The notes under the pieces were generated by a model. That model was not told the DNA's origin. It ran no database searches and saw only the letters and a program-made list of their open reading frames with translations. Of a stretch of 64,000 nucleotides of DNA, positions 34,724-45,212 are shown piece after piece. The DNA is taken from positions 13,454,001 through 13,518,000 of the forward strand of contig OX442319.1 in assembly GCA_949358305.1 (NCBI GenBank), given 5' to 3'. Numbering within the stretch: position 1 is the first letter of the stretch; each line of letters begins with the position of its first letter. The position numbers and the translations under genes were made by a program. The DNA is from Strigamia acuminata (taxonomy: Eukaryota > Arthropoda > Chilopoda > Geophilomorpha > Linotaeniidae).

Positions 34724-35269
34724 AGACCAAGGTTTGAAGAAAAAATATTCAAATCAGTTGCTGTCCACCACATACCAGTCGTTTCAACTTATACGAGTAG
34801 GTAAGTTATACTTTTTAGATTTCATACTTTTCATACTTTATTTTTTATCTACCGGTATATAGCACTTTTTATAAATTTCATATTATAAATTGTATTTATA
34901 AAATGTATACCGGTTTTACTGTTCGTACACGTTTACATGGCAACATTAGAAGTCACCCCTAACTCAGAAGCCCACCATTTTTAATTTTTTTAAAATCAAT
35001 TTTAATCAAAACTTTCATACCACGTGAGTGAGCATCCTGGAAACTGTAACGCCTCTTGGCATGGTGGAGTTGCACCTACCGGTACTGGTAGTACCCACCA
35101 CCGGAAACTGGTCACAAAAATACAAACCGATACATAAGTTTCGGTCAAGTAGGCCCCCAACGTGCTTTTATCTTGCTTTCACTAGAAATTTTTTTATTTT
35201 TTGCACCGTATGTCTATAAAACAGAACATTAAAGCTGAACTATGATTTGAAATGTAATGGTGCTATACT

Positions 35270-35645
35270 GCCAGCATGTCGGCCATTTTCTCGGTTGTCC
35301 GAGACGAGATCAGAAGGTCCCGAGACGAGATCTCGTACTAGACCGAGACGCGCTATCAGGCGGGCTTTTGAAAGAAACGCACCCTTTTTAGGGTAAAAAA
35401 ATTTTACAATGTGCTTTTATAGCACAACGAACGTAAAGTGAACGTTAAAGGTCTTAGCAGTTACGAGAAACAATAAAAAAACGTACAAATCACGTTACGA
35501 CTCGTTTTTTATTATATCTCGTGAAATGAAATCTCGTTTTACCGAGACCGAGATCCTGAAACTAAAAAAAAACGAGATCTCCGAGACGGAGAATACAAGA
35601 CGAGCGCGATCTGGAAGTACAGGATGATGCCACCTATGTTTCAAA
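35270..35645. repeat. CTCGAGAC-rich inverted-repeat region in a UTR intron
   Basis: Clustered GACGAGATCTCGTACT- and CCGAGACGAGATC-type motifs occur on both sides (35300-35360, 35505-35600), in opposite orientations, around an unrelated centre. It looks like a MITE, but clear ends were not found. Confidence 0.4.
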
Positions 35646-35747
35646 GTTGACATCAACTTTGGGTTACAATCGCACATACTTGCAAAAGAATTTTCTTTTA
35701 AATCTTTACATGTCATTTGCATTGTTTTCTTATTGAACAGAAAACAA

Positions 35748-36710
35748 ATGATGCGTCCAATCGTTGTTTGTTGCATCCTTACCACAGCTATGGTTTATGT
35801 TTGGGGAGACAAGTTAATCACACTCCGGTGTAATGGCAAGGTAGACAACATTTTAACCATGGATGATAGGATGTTCTATTAGTAAGAATAAATGATGGGA
35901 AGAAAATCAATCCAAGAAACTCGAGAAAAACATTTTTCTTTTTCAGCTTTGCTTACGGCAAGGGATTGAAAAGCATTTCAAATGGATGTTACAAGTGCAG
36001 GCTGACACCGATGACAGCGTTCAATCTGACTTGTGCTGATAAATTCGAGTCAGGCAATAGCGAGATCATACGTAAGCTGACATTTTTTATCGGGAAGCTA
36101 TATGTTAATTGCTTATGCAGGTATGTGTATACATTTTAAGGCAAGACCTACAATTCGACACAAAAAGCATGTGTATAGCAGACTGTGCATTCAATAAGTC
36201 TAAAACGTATGCAAAACTCGTTTTGTGTTTGCACGTGACGTCATTCCCATTCCCATTGAATAACATGTTATTCAATGGGAATGACGTCACGCGCAATACT
36301 GTTACTGCAAGTAATACAGTAAAAGTAACTACTGACTAATAATGAACAAACCAAAATGGGGTTTTCAACTAGAAATGAACAAACCAAAATGGGTCAATTT
36401 GGGCAAGAAAATGTGATCAAATTGCTAAAATATTAATTATTCTCAATTGTTTTTTCTCAGCTCCGATGGCAGTGACTTTGGTTTGACACTATCATGGACA
36501 GATCCTGAATTCACAGTGGACTATATCCGTAATCGACCTAAAGATACATTCGGCTTGTTTACAAACGTAGAAATTGATAAATCGTATCAGGATAATATGG
36601 TTGTAGACTGTCAGGCTCAGGGGAACACAATTTGTGAAAGTTTGAAATCGAAGGAAAAATTTCATTCTGAACTGAAGGATTATCTTAATCAATTAATTAC
36701 TTACAGATAA
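35748..36710 (+). CDS. Small secreted protein, unknown family
   Basis: Exons 35748-35881, 35947-36071, probably 36146-36206, and 36461-36710 join into 189 residues. A signal peptide (MMRPIVVCCILTTAMVYVWG) is followed by a Cys-containing mature part (GCYKCRL, TICESL). The second exon ends in phase 1 and the last begins in phase 2, so an intermediate exon is required; 36146-36206 fits both phases. Its donor lies inside a MITE. A noncoding first exon ends at 34800 under a TATA box. No family was recognised. The last exon is duplicated at 37033-37190. It is probably a secreted fluid-phase or salivary-type protein, but that is a guess. Confidence 0.55.
36186..36300. mobile_element. Partial TA-type MITE (GTGCATTCAATAAGTC family)
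   Basis: Bases from GTGCATTCAATAAGTCTAAA onward match 52657-52814, including the CGTGACGTCATTCCCATTCC palindrome. The right terminal repeat is lost or diverged. It abuts, and possibly supplies the donor of, exon 36146-36206. Confidence 0.7.
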
Positions 36711-36729
36711 ATATGGAAGTGTATTATAA

Positions 36730-36827
36730 CTACAGTTTGTGCCCGGTATCTTAATGCTAAATCTGTACTGCACATCCCGTTCTGCGCAGTACGAATTTAG
36801 CATCAAGTGGCCGGGCGCGAACTGTAG
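36730..36827. mobile_element. 98-bp MITE just after the secreted gene
   Basis: Inverted ends CTACAGTTTGTGCCCGG and CCGGGCGCGAACTGTAG. The interior also pairs (ATGCTAAAT and ATTTAGCAT). A partial second copy is in a BCKDK intron at 44235-44292. It lies about 20 bases after the stop, in the 3' UTR. Confidence 0.75.
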
Positions 36828-36975
36828 TGAAATAAATATTCGTATTGTATTTTTTGAATCAGTAGTATGTTTATTTAAAATAAACTTGCTAAACTAGTTT
36901 TTGTGATTTCTGCGACTCGGGAATTTACATAATCGTCTGAATAAACATCATTTCCGGTTCCGGTATTAATTATCG

Positions 36976-36983
36976 TATATAAA
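36976..36983 (+). promoter_or_regulatory. TATA box before the truncated secreted-gene copy
   Basis: TATATAAA about 55 bases before the coding-like segment at 37033. Its position mirrors the TATA box of the intact gene, but the intervening exons are missing. Confidence 0.45.
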
Positions 36984-37032
36984 CCCGAGAGATTCAAAGG
37001 ATTGAGATATACTTGTAGATAGATTCAATAGC

Positions 37033-37190
37033 AACAGTCCTTACAAACTTAGAAATTGATAAATCGTATAAAGATAATATGGTTGTGGACTGCTTTGGGA
37101 ACACAATTTGTGAAAGTTTTAAATCGAACGGTGAATTTCATTTTAAACTGGAGGATATACTTAATAAACTTATTGACCATGGAAGTGTAT
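37033..37190 (+). pseudogene. Truncated tandem copy of the secreted-protein gene
   Basis: It encodes LTNLEIDKSY then DNMVVDC, TICESF and LEDILNKLI, clearly paralogous to the last exon at 36560-36710. No signal-peptide exon is present. A promoter-like TATA and leader run straight into the last-exon sequence, so the 5' exons were deleted. Downstream it runs into ATTTATTATGG repeats. Confidence 0.7.
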
Positions 37191-37289
37191 TATGGAAGTG
37201 TATTATGGATTTATTATGGATTTATTATGGATTTATTATGGGCCATTTTACGTCTAATCAGCACGTTTTTGGCACTTTTTCAATTTTGG

Positions 37290-37625
37290 CCATGTAAGCC
37301 TTTGACTTGTGTCTACTTTGAAAATTGCGATTTTCTTAAAATTTTTTAGTACAAAAGATTTGAGGATTAGTCATTTTTAGACTAAATGAATGTTGCTCTA
37401 CAAGTTTGCAATTGAAAATTTCCGTCTATCTCTAACGGTTTCCGAGATAATTTTCAAATGACCTTGAAGGAACATTCCAAGGTCAAATTTCGGGTCACCA
37501 AAAGATTGCCCCACCCAACTTTAGTACTTTGCCATCATTAGATTAGATGCATTGTCAGCACTTTCAGAAATATTAAGTAAAGATACAGACTTTTTGTTCA
37601 CCCTGTATATTATTTCCCAAGGTAA
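37290..37625. repeat. Probable interspersed element fragment
   Basis: Non-coding sequence ending TTTTTGTTCACCCTGTATAT, a terminus often seen in arthropod mobile repeats. No other copy is present in this window to confirm it. Confidence 0.3.
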
Positions 37626-38256
37626 AGTATTTCAAATATTTGTTCTAACCGTAAGATGGGGATCACGACACGTGTTGTAAAAGGCATTATTTGGTTCAAC
37701 TAATAAGTTATTTCCTACTGAATAAACCATTTAAATAATTTAAAAATTTTGTGGAATCTGTATTTCTTTCGTCGCCATTCACACAGACTATTCAAGTGCA
37801 ACATGTTGTGGTGACCCTGTGGATATAAATGGGTAAAAATTATTAATGAGATATAAAGCAAAATAAGCTTTATACAGACAATATAATCACTCATTCACAT
37901 GAGTAGATTTCAATAAAATAATAACTGAAGGAAAAGTGAAAGGAGAAATGAGAAAGTTCGTGCTTACCGGGGCCAACCGACTCCCTAGTTTTAGCCGAAT
38001 GTAAAACTTTAGATTCGGTGCAACCCTTCATCGCAGAGTTTCCCAAACGGTGAGGCGCGAGCTGATTCTTGGTGGGGCGCGACGCATCGCTCAGAAAAAA
38101 AATTTTAAAAAAATTTTAACAATCAAATAGTGTGTAGACATGATGCCCTCCCCTAAAATAGTGCACTTGTCTTGTCATCTAGAAGAGTCTATTCTATCTA
38201 GACAATACGCAACTGCCAAATTCAAATTCATTTCAGTTTGTGTGCTTAGTTCCATT

Positions 38257-39859
38257 ATGGATAAATGGCTGATGAATAAGCCTTCCTGCTCAAAAGAATC
38301 AAAACGCAGAAAAGTTGTCAGAAGATATGATTCTGCCTACTTGTCAATCGGTTTTTGGTGGAATGAAGATGAAGAAAATCCCCGACCACAGTGTGTTATT
38401 TGCTATGAAGTACTTGCAAACGACAGCATGCGCCCAACTAAATTGCGTCGACATATTGAGACGAAGCATCCCGATTTGAAACACGAACCACTCGAGTTTT
38501 TCAAAAGAAAGCTGGACAAGATGAAAACTTCAAAATCAAAACTTTCCCATTTCACCAAGATCAACGAAAAGGCTCTGCACGCCTCATATCTGATTAGTAT
38601 TCGAATTGCAAAAACTGGTAAGCCACACACAATTGGCGAGACTTTAGTGCTCCCAGCGATAAAAGATGCAGTTGGAGTTATGTTTGGTGAAAACAGAGCA
38701 AAAGAAGTAGAAACAATTCCACTTTCAAATAACACAGACACACGTCGAATTGATGAAATGTCTGTGTGGATCGAAAATCAACTCATCAAAAGAGTTACTA
38801 AAAGTAAATTCTTCTCACTACAACTGGATGAATCAACTGATGTGCAAGGATTGTCCCAGCTGCTTATTTTTGTACGGTACATCTGGAACAATGAACCACT
38901 TGACGATATGTTGTGCTGCGAACCAATTATCAGAGGAACTAGCGAGGAAATATTCAAGACGCTCAACACTTATATAAAAACGAAAGGTATAGATTGGATG
39001 AAATGTGTTGGGATATGCACAGATGGTGCCCGGGCCATGTGCAAAAAACACAGCGGTGTTGTGAGTAGAGTGCTTGAACTTAGTTCAAATGCATCGTGGA
39101 CTCACTGCAGCATTCACAGAGAAGCCTTAGTATCAAAATCTATGTCCAATAGTTTAAAAACTGTTATGAACATTGCCATTAAAATAGTGAACTTAATCAA
39201 GGCAAGGCCATTGCAATCGCGCTTATTTGAAAAGCTGTGTGAGGAGATGGGGAGTAACCATAAATCACTTCTTCTGCATACTGAGGTGCGGTGGCTGTCA
39301 AGAGGAAAAGTGCTAACAAGAAGTCGCAATATTTTTGGGCGAGAAAAATAATGTAGCAAAATCCTTGCATGATGTAAACGTTCCTGATACCATAATTGCT
39401 GATATCTCAGAACATTTGAGTGCATTGAAAGAGAATTTTGATTATTACTTTATCCAAGAAATGAAAAACTGTGAGGAGAAGAACTGGATTGTGAATCCCT
39501 TCCAAGAAGACATAACTACTGGGATATCAACAAAAGCTGATGAAGAACTTATCAACCTATCTGAAAGTTCATTGTTAAAACCGAATTTTAATGGTAACAA
39601 ATTGATACAATTCTGGCTGTCTGTTCAAGAAACTTGTCCAATTCTTTCTACCGAAGCTTTGAAGACACTGCTCCCTTTCTCATCTTCATACTCGTGTGAA
39701 GTTGGATTCTCGGCAATGGTAGGAATTAAAACAAAATATTGCAATAAATTGCATTTGTCGAACTCCTTGCGCCTTAAAATTTCGCAAATTGAACCAGACT
39801 TTACTGCCATCATTAAAAATAACCACGAACAAGCGCACCCATCCCACACGCCTAAATAG
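38257..39859 (+). pseudogene. hAT transposase (ZBED5-like), internally deleted and frameshifted
   Basis: The N-terminal frame starts MDKWLMNKPS and has a BED zinc finger (CVIC...HIETKHP). The RNase H-like fold shows FSLQLDESTD and GICTDGARAM, then CSIHREAL and RWLSRGKVL. After 39325 the frame breaks and about a hundred expected residues are absent. The next frame (39335-39859) resumes LGEKNN and includes WIVNPF plus the C-terminal dimerisation segment (LLPFSSSYSCEVGFSAM). One deletion with a frameshift explains this. The protein should be inactive. Confidence 0.85.
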
Positions 39860-39879
39860 CACAAGCTTTTTAACGTATT

Positions 39880-40290
39880 TAAAATTTTATTCCAAATAAT
39901 TTAAAATTGTATCTAAAATTTTATTCCAAATAATTTAAAATTGTATCTAAAATTTTATTCCAAATAATTTAAAATTGTATCTAAAATTTTATTCCAAATA
40001 ATTTAAAATTGTATCTAAAATTTTATTCCAAATAATTTAAAATTGTATCTAAAATTTTATTCCAAATAATTTAAAATTGTATCTAAAATTTTATTCCAAA
40101 TAATTTAAAATTGTATCTAAAATTTTATTCCAAATAATTTAAAATTGTATCTAAAATTTTATTCCAAATAATTTAAAATTGTATCTAAAATTTTATTCCA
40201 AATAATTTAAAATTGTATCTAAAATTTTATTCCAAATAATTTAAAATTGTATGTGAAATTTTATTCAAAATAATTTAAAATTGTATGTAA
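39880..40290. repeat. 34-bp tandem repeat inside the hAT element
   Basis: About 11 nearly identical copies of a 34-bp unit (ATCTAAAATTTTATTCCAAA plus TAATTTAAAATTGT). It lies between the transposase stop and the right terminal repeat. Confidence 0.95.
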
Positions 40291-40433
40291 AATTATATAA
40301 AATTTCTTTTTTTCTTTTTAGTTGTTTATTTTTGAAAAATTTAATGCACCGGTAGATGAAGTAGGGCGCGGAAGATCATCTTGCTTAAAAATGAGACGCG
40401 ATGCTAAAAAGTTTGGGAACCCCTGCTACATCG

Positions 40434-40930
40434 GATATCCGATGTAGTACATCGGATATCCTATTATAGTATACCACCATCTAGCGACGAATCTATCATC
40501 GTAAGGTCAACGACCCACCTCACGTATATGACATCACACCCAAACCAACCAATGACAAACTCTTCAACCAAAATCCAACCCGATTACAACATTGACGTCA
40601 CAACGTATCCCCTCCACCAAACCTCTCGCTCCCAACTATCAAATTCCCTCGATACCTACGACGTCATATCAGCAACCAAACTCCTTTCACGTGCTCAGTG
40701 GATGATCAGTCCATAACAATAGTTGGAAGCGAGCGGTAGGGAAGAGACACCGACCTGGAAAATTCCCCCGATGCAAAAATCGCAGCAAAATTCACTCCGC
40801 GCCTCGACCAGCTGAGAAATCCGACTTAATCGAATGTGGTAGACTTTAATTTAATTTAATTTTTAATTTTTGTTAATTTTTTGTTAATTTTTTGTTAATT
40901 TTTTAATTTTTTCTTAAGAATCAAGAAATA
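40434..40930 (+). promoter_or_regulatory. BCKDK upstream region
   Basis: A roughly 500-bp gap between the hAT element and the BCKDK start codon; it must contain at least part of the promoter unless an upstream noncoding exon exists. No TATA box was found at a convincing distance. TGACATCA and TGACGTCA motifs (about 40528 and 40592) are CRE-like, a motif match only. Confidence 0.35.
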
Positions 40931-43900
40931 ATGGCTTCTTCAGTGCGCAGGTTATGGACGGGCACTTTTGGCTCGCAGTTGCAGCAGCACGTGATGGGTC
41001 ACCACCATCGCGGCGTTTCGGAGATGTCCAATCAGTTTGAGTACGCGCAGAATGCACGAGAACGGTCCAAGACTGTCGCATCTTACTACAACCAAGGCGC
41101 CATCGACATAGCGGCCGCTAAAGTAAGTTTTGTGCGGCGGCCAAAAATCTGTTTATTTTCAATATTTCTTATGTAATGTTTTTTTTGGGAAGTGGGAAGC
41201 GTGATTTTTTGTTTTGTGCTCTATCTATGTATCTTGAAAAGTGAAATTAATAGATTAAAAAAAAAAGAACAAACATTTGTTTGGCAGATGGAGGTGATTT
41301 ATGTGCGAATCATTTGTATTGTTTCAGCCATCAGTGAGGTTGACGCCAGCTACGATTTTGTACTCAGGGAAAAGCCCGGATCGGAATCATATATTAGTAA
41401 GTATAAAGGGGGATTAGTAACTGAAACAGGATGATTGGGAACTTAAGTCAAACTAGTGTATTTTTATTTTAAAAATGACCCATTTTTGCATTTTTTTTGC
41501 AAAAGTGGGTCATTTTTGTAACTTTTTGTTACTTTTAGAAAAATGTTTGGTATTTGTCTGTGAGCATCACTTTGTACGGCTTAAAAAATGCACTTTTTAG
41601 GTAAAACTTGATAGATTTTGAGTGAAATAAAAAAAATATTTTTGTAAAAGAATGAGTACAGGTCGATGATGCATATTATATGCGCATATAACGAAATTTA
41701 TTTTGCATATATATCCGGGGTCTACACATCAGTCATCATCAACAATGTGAGAACAATACAATGTTCTACGGTTAACCGACCAATCAAGCCATTTTTAAAT
41801 ATTCGTTATAACGAAAAATTCGTTATGTCGCGGTTCGTTATAACGAGATTCGACTTTATACACTTAAAACTCAACTTTAAGTCGCCAAATGCACAAGTTT
41901 GTCTTTACAAACATAAAAATGCATTTAACGGTTGCGTAAGTGCATATTTATGTTTGACTTTGCGCCGTTTGGTACCGGCACGGAGTATAAAGTGCAGATC
42001 CGATAATAATTATCTTCTATCACTCTGAATGTATTTTTCTTTTTTCTTTTTTAAAAAATTTTAGCGAAGTGCTCAATATTTACAAAAGGAGCTTCCAGTT
42101 CGCATTGCACACCGGATTGTAGGATTTAGGAACCTTCCATTTATAGTAGGCTGCAATCCCACTATTTTGGCAGTTGTACGTGCTCGCATGTCAGTTATTT
42201 TGGGATATTTCTATTAAATTCAAATTTATTTCAGCACGAAAACTACATCCGCTCATTTCACATTTTATCAGAATTTCCAATGGTGACGTATATTGATATT
42301 TGCAGTTTTTTTTTTTTTTGATTAATTTTTTTTTTGGTTTATTCTGTTGTTACAGATCACGAATTTTGAAATGGAGCAAAAGTTTTCACAACTGTTGAGA
42401 GAGTTATTGGAGAGTCACAAACATGTTGTCACGCAGTTAGCCGAAGGATTCAAGGATTGTCGAAGACATTTGAAAGTATGTTTGCGTTGTTTTGATTAAA
42501 TGAATGTGGATTTTATTTGTTTTTGGTTTTGTAGCAGGAGGATTTGGTGAAGAATTTTTTGGATCGAACGTTGACGTCACGACTTGGACTACGCATGTTA
42601 GCGGAACATCACTTGGCATTGAGTGAAGAGACAGTAAATAAAAGATAGTTTAAGCATTCAATGAAGTGATGTAACAACTTATCAGTGAATTCACATCTTT
42701 GATTAATCAGATAAATTTTTTGATATGGTTTGAAAGATTTTTGATAAATTTTGGGTAATTTCGAGAAATTTTTGGCGAATTTTGGCAAAATTTTAGAAAT
42801 TTTTGGCGAATTTTGGCAAAATTTTAGAAATTTTTGGCGAATTTTGGCAAAATTTTAGAAATTTTTGGCGAATTTTGGCAAAATTTTAGAAATTTTTGGC
42901 GAATTTTGGCAAAATTTTAGAAATTTTTGGCGAATTTTGGCAAAATTTTAGAAATTTTGGCAAGTCATAAATAACATCGTTTATTTGTTATTCATACAAT
43001 TAATATTTTGCTTGATAACTTGGGAACGGTTGTTACGCCAACTCAAATTGATTGCTCCCCAAACCCAATCAATTTGAATTCAGAATGAATTCAGAATTCC
43101 GCTCGAAACCAAACAAACGACTAATCTCTATTCCACCATGTAGTCTAACTACGTTGGAATCATCAACGTCTCGATGAAACTCAAAGACGTGATCGAAAAA
43201 TGGACCGATTTTGTGAGGTAATCAACTCCCACCAAACTGACCAAATATGACCACATTTCAAAACTGCGCCCTCTTAACTAATAGTTACACGTGAAACACA
43301 CTTACCAGAATGATTCACTAATCGATTTTTTTCTCTCAATATTCCATATCATTTCAGGACCCTTTCTCCGGCCACGGGTCAAGCCGACACATAATTTAAG
43401 CCGCCGTGATCGCCAACACGCTCGAAGAGGATTAATTAAACATTTATTTTTTTTTACGTTAAAGTATTATTTTCAGACGATGCAAAATGGTTGCCGCAGT
43501 CGTCCGTGTCCGAATGTAAGTACCTAACATTTTGCAGATGATGCTGAAAGAACTGATGCTGACGCCATTTATTCCCGACAGAATTGCAGACCCATTGATT
43601 TATCGAGAAACAAACGATCTAAAGTTGTTTTTCTTTATTATGATTTTCAGGCAACTGTCTATGCATAAGTACGGAAAGTCGCCGTCGTTTCGACTGACCG
43701 GACACGTGAATGCCGCCATTCCGTACATTGAACTTCCTTTGGATTACATTCTACCGGAGTTGTTGAAAAATGCAGTCAGGTGTGTTGTGCACGGTAGTCA
43801 GGCTCACTTTTACCATTGGTCTAACTGCGCCGGGCACAGGGGGGCGCCGGGCACAGGGGCTCGATGGGCACAGAAGGGCGTCGGGCACAGAAAAGTGCTG

Positions 43901-45212
43901 GGCAAGGGGCGCCTGAGTTTTATTAGCCCAGGGCGCTGAAAAGTGTAAAGACGGCCCTGACGGTAGTGATTAGCGGTGTTTGATGGAAAGTTTTTCATTC
44001 GTCCGTAGAGCTACTATCGAGAGTCATCTGGATAGTCCCGAAAGTGCTTTACCACCGGTCACCATAACCATTGCAAATAATGATGTTGATTTCATAATAA
44101 GGTAAATTTCGTTTTATTTTGTTGCTTATTTACTTTATTTTAGTATTATTAGGCCTAATAATTAAATGAATAAATAAATAAATAAATAATAGGCTTAATG
44201 CTGTTAAATAACAACTGGAATTAGAAAATCGTGTGCGCAGAATGGGGTGCGCAGTACGAATTTAGCATCGAGATACCGGGCGCGAACTGTAGATATGAAG
44301 TGCAAGTAGTAAAGTACACGACAATTATCAGATAATTTTGACAATATGTGAGGTAAATGAACTGCTATCATTGAATGAACTAAATACTGTGTAAACTGTG
44401 TGGTTATGAGTAGAGATGGGCCCCTGAAAGTTGTCTTGTCCGGAGTGCAAACTTAACGGCCTGGGATTTCGTGGAATTAATTTTATCTGCAAGTTAACGA
44501 TAAGTTGCATCTTGTCAAAATTAATTCAAAATTAAGCGACACCTGATGTGCTTAAAATTACAATGTTGTGTGGAGTCAAGTATGATCGCAAAAGGAGGAA
44601 ATAATTTCAAAATTCAACATATGAATAAAGAAACAACTCTGTCGTAAGAAGTCAAGATGGACGACAAAATTTTCTATATTTCTGGAGCACACAATTTATT
44701 TATAATTCAAGTTGATTATGTTAATTTTAATAAAGATAAAACCAAATAAAACTTTTAAGTAAACCATAATTTGGGACAAAAATAAAACCAGAAATGTAAA
44801 CCATAATTTGGGACAAATTAATTTGCGGCTTTCCGAATTGCAGAATCTCAGATCGTGGCGGCGGAATACCACATCAACTCCTCAATCTTGTAATGGATTA
44901 CCACTTCACCACGGCCGGAAGTAGCACCGATCACAGAATCGATGGAGGTCTCTTTGGAACTATAATGGATGGCAACAACGACGGACCGGCAGGCCCAATG
45001 CACGGGTATGCATCAACAATTGTCCATTCAATGCAACGTATACTAAAATATAATTTTTGCTTTCTAGATTTGGTTTCGGGCTGCCCACATCTCAAGCATA
45101 CGCCGATTATTTGGGCGGTCAGGTGACGGTAGAGTCGATGCAGGGCATCGGGACCGATGTTTATCTACGCCTAAGACAAATCGATGGAAAATACGAGAGC
45201 TTTCGCATATAA
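40931..45212 (+). CDS. BCKDK: Branched-chain alpha-ketoacid dehydrogenase kinase, mitochondrial
   Basis: Eleven exons: 40931-41122, 41328-41396, 42065-42175, 42235-42282, 42356-42475, 42535-42633, 43144-43217, 43651-43779, 44009-44101, 44844-45005, 45068-45212. They give 413 residues, essentially the family length (412 in human). A basic N-terminus suits mitochondrial import, followed by [14 protein letters not shown] and SVRLTP. The helical bundle contains [10 protein letters not shown]. The GHKL ATP-binding domain shows the N-box [10 protein letters not shown] (about 272-281), DRGGGI (about 315-320), [13 protein letters not shown] (about 362-374) and [11 protein letters not shown]. The enzyme phosphorylates and inhibits the E1 subunit of the branched-chain ketoacid dehydrogenase complex. 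PDK is less likely because the N-terminus and YAEYLGG-like region match BCKDK. All phases close. Confidence 0.95.
41660..41855. repeat. Pogo-like MITE fragment in BCKDK intron 2
   Basis: It shares GCGCATATAAC and ATATATCCGGGG with 2693-3047 and ends ATTCGTTATAAC...GTTATAACGAGATTCGACT. The left terminus is missing. Confidence 0.6.
42715..42965. repeat. 30-bp minisatellite in BCKDK intron 6
   Basis: About seven copies of GAATTTTGGCAAAATTTTAG plus AAATTTTTGGC. Confidence 0.9.
43360..43620 (+). other. Coding-like fragments in BCKDK intron 7
   Basis: Short frames such as [10 protein letters not shown] (about 43400), [12 protein letters not shown] (43477-43513, followed by a GTAAGT donor) and [15 protein letters not shown] (43532 onward, after GCAG) look protein-like and have splice-like borders. 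They do not belong to BCKDK, whose exons 7 and 8 join perfectly without them. They may be relics of a captured gene piece. No family was recognised. Confidence 0.25.

Larger units (their letters stand above)
38034..40425. mobile_element. hAT transposon with 8-bp target-site duplications
   Basis: Left end CAGAGTTTCCCAAACGG and right end GTTTGGGAACCCCTG form the terminal inverted repeat. Flanks CTTCATCG (38026-38033) and CTACATCG (40426-40433) are an 8-bp duplication with one mismatch. It carries a BED-finger transposase gene (38257-39859) that is internally deleted. The 3' part holds a 34-bp tandem array. Confidence 0.85.
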
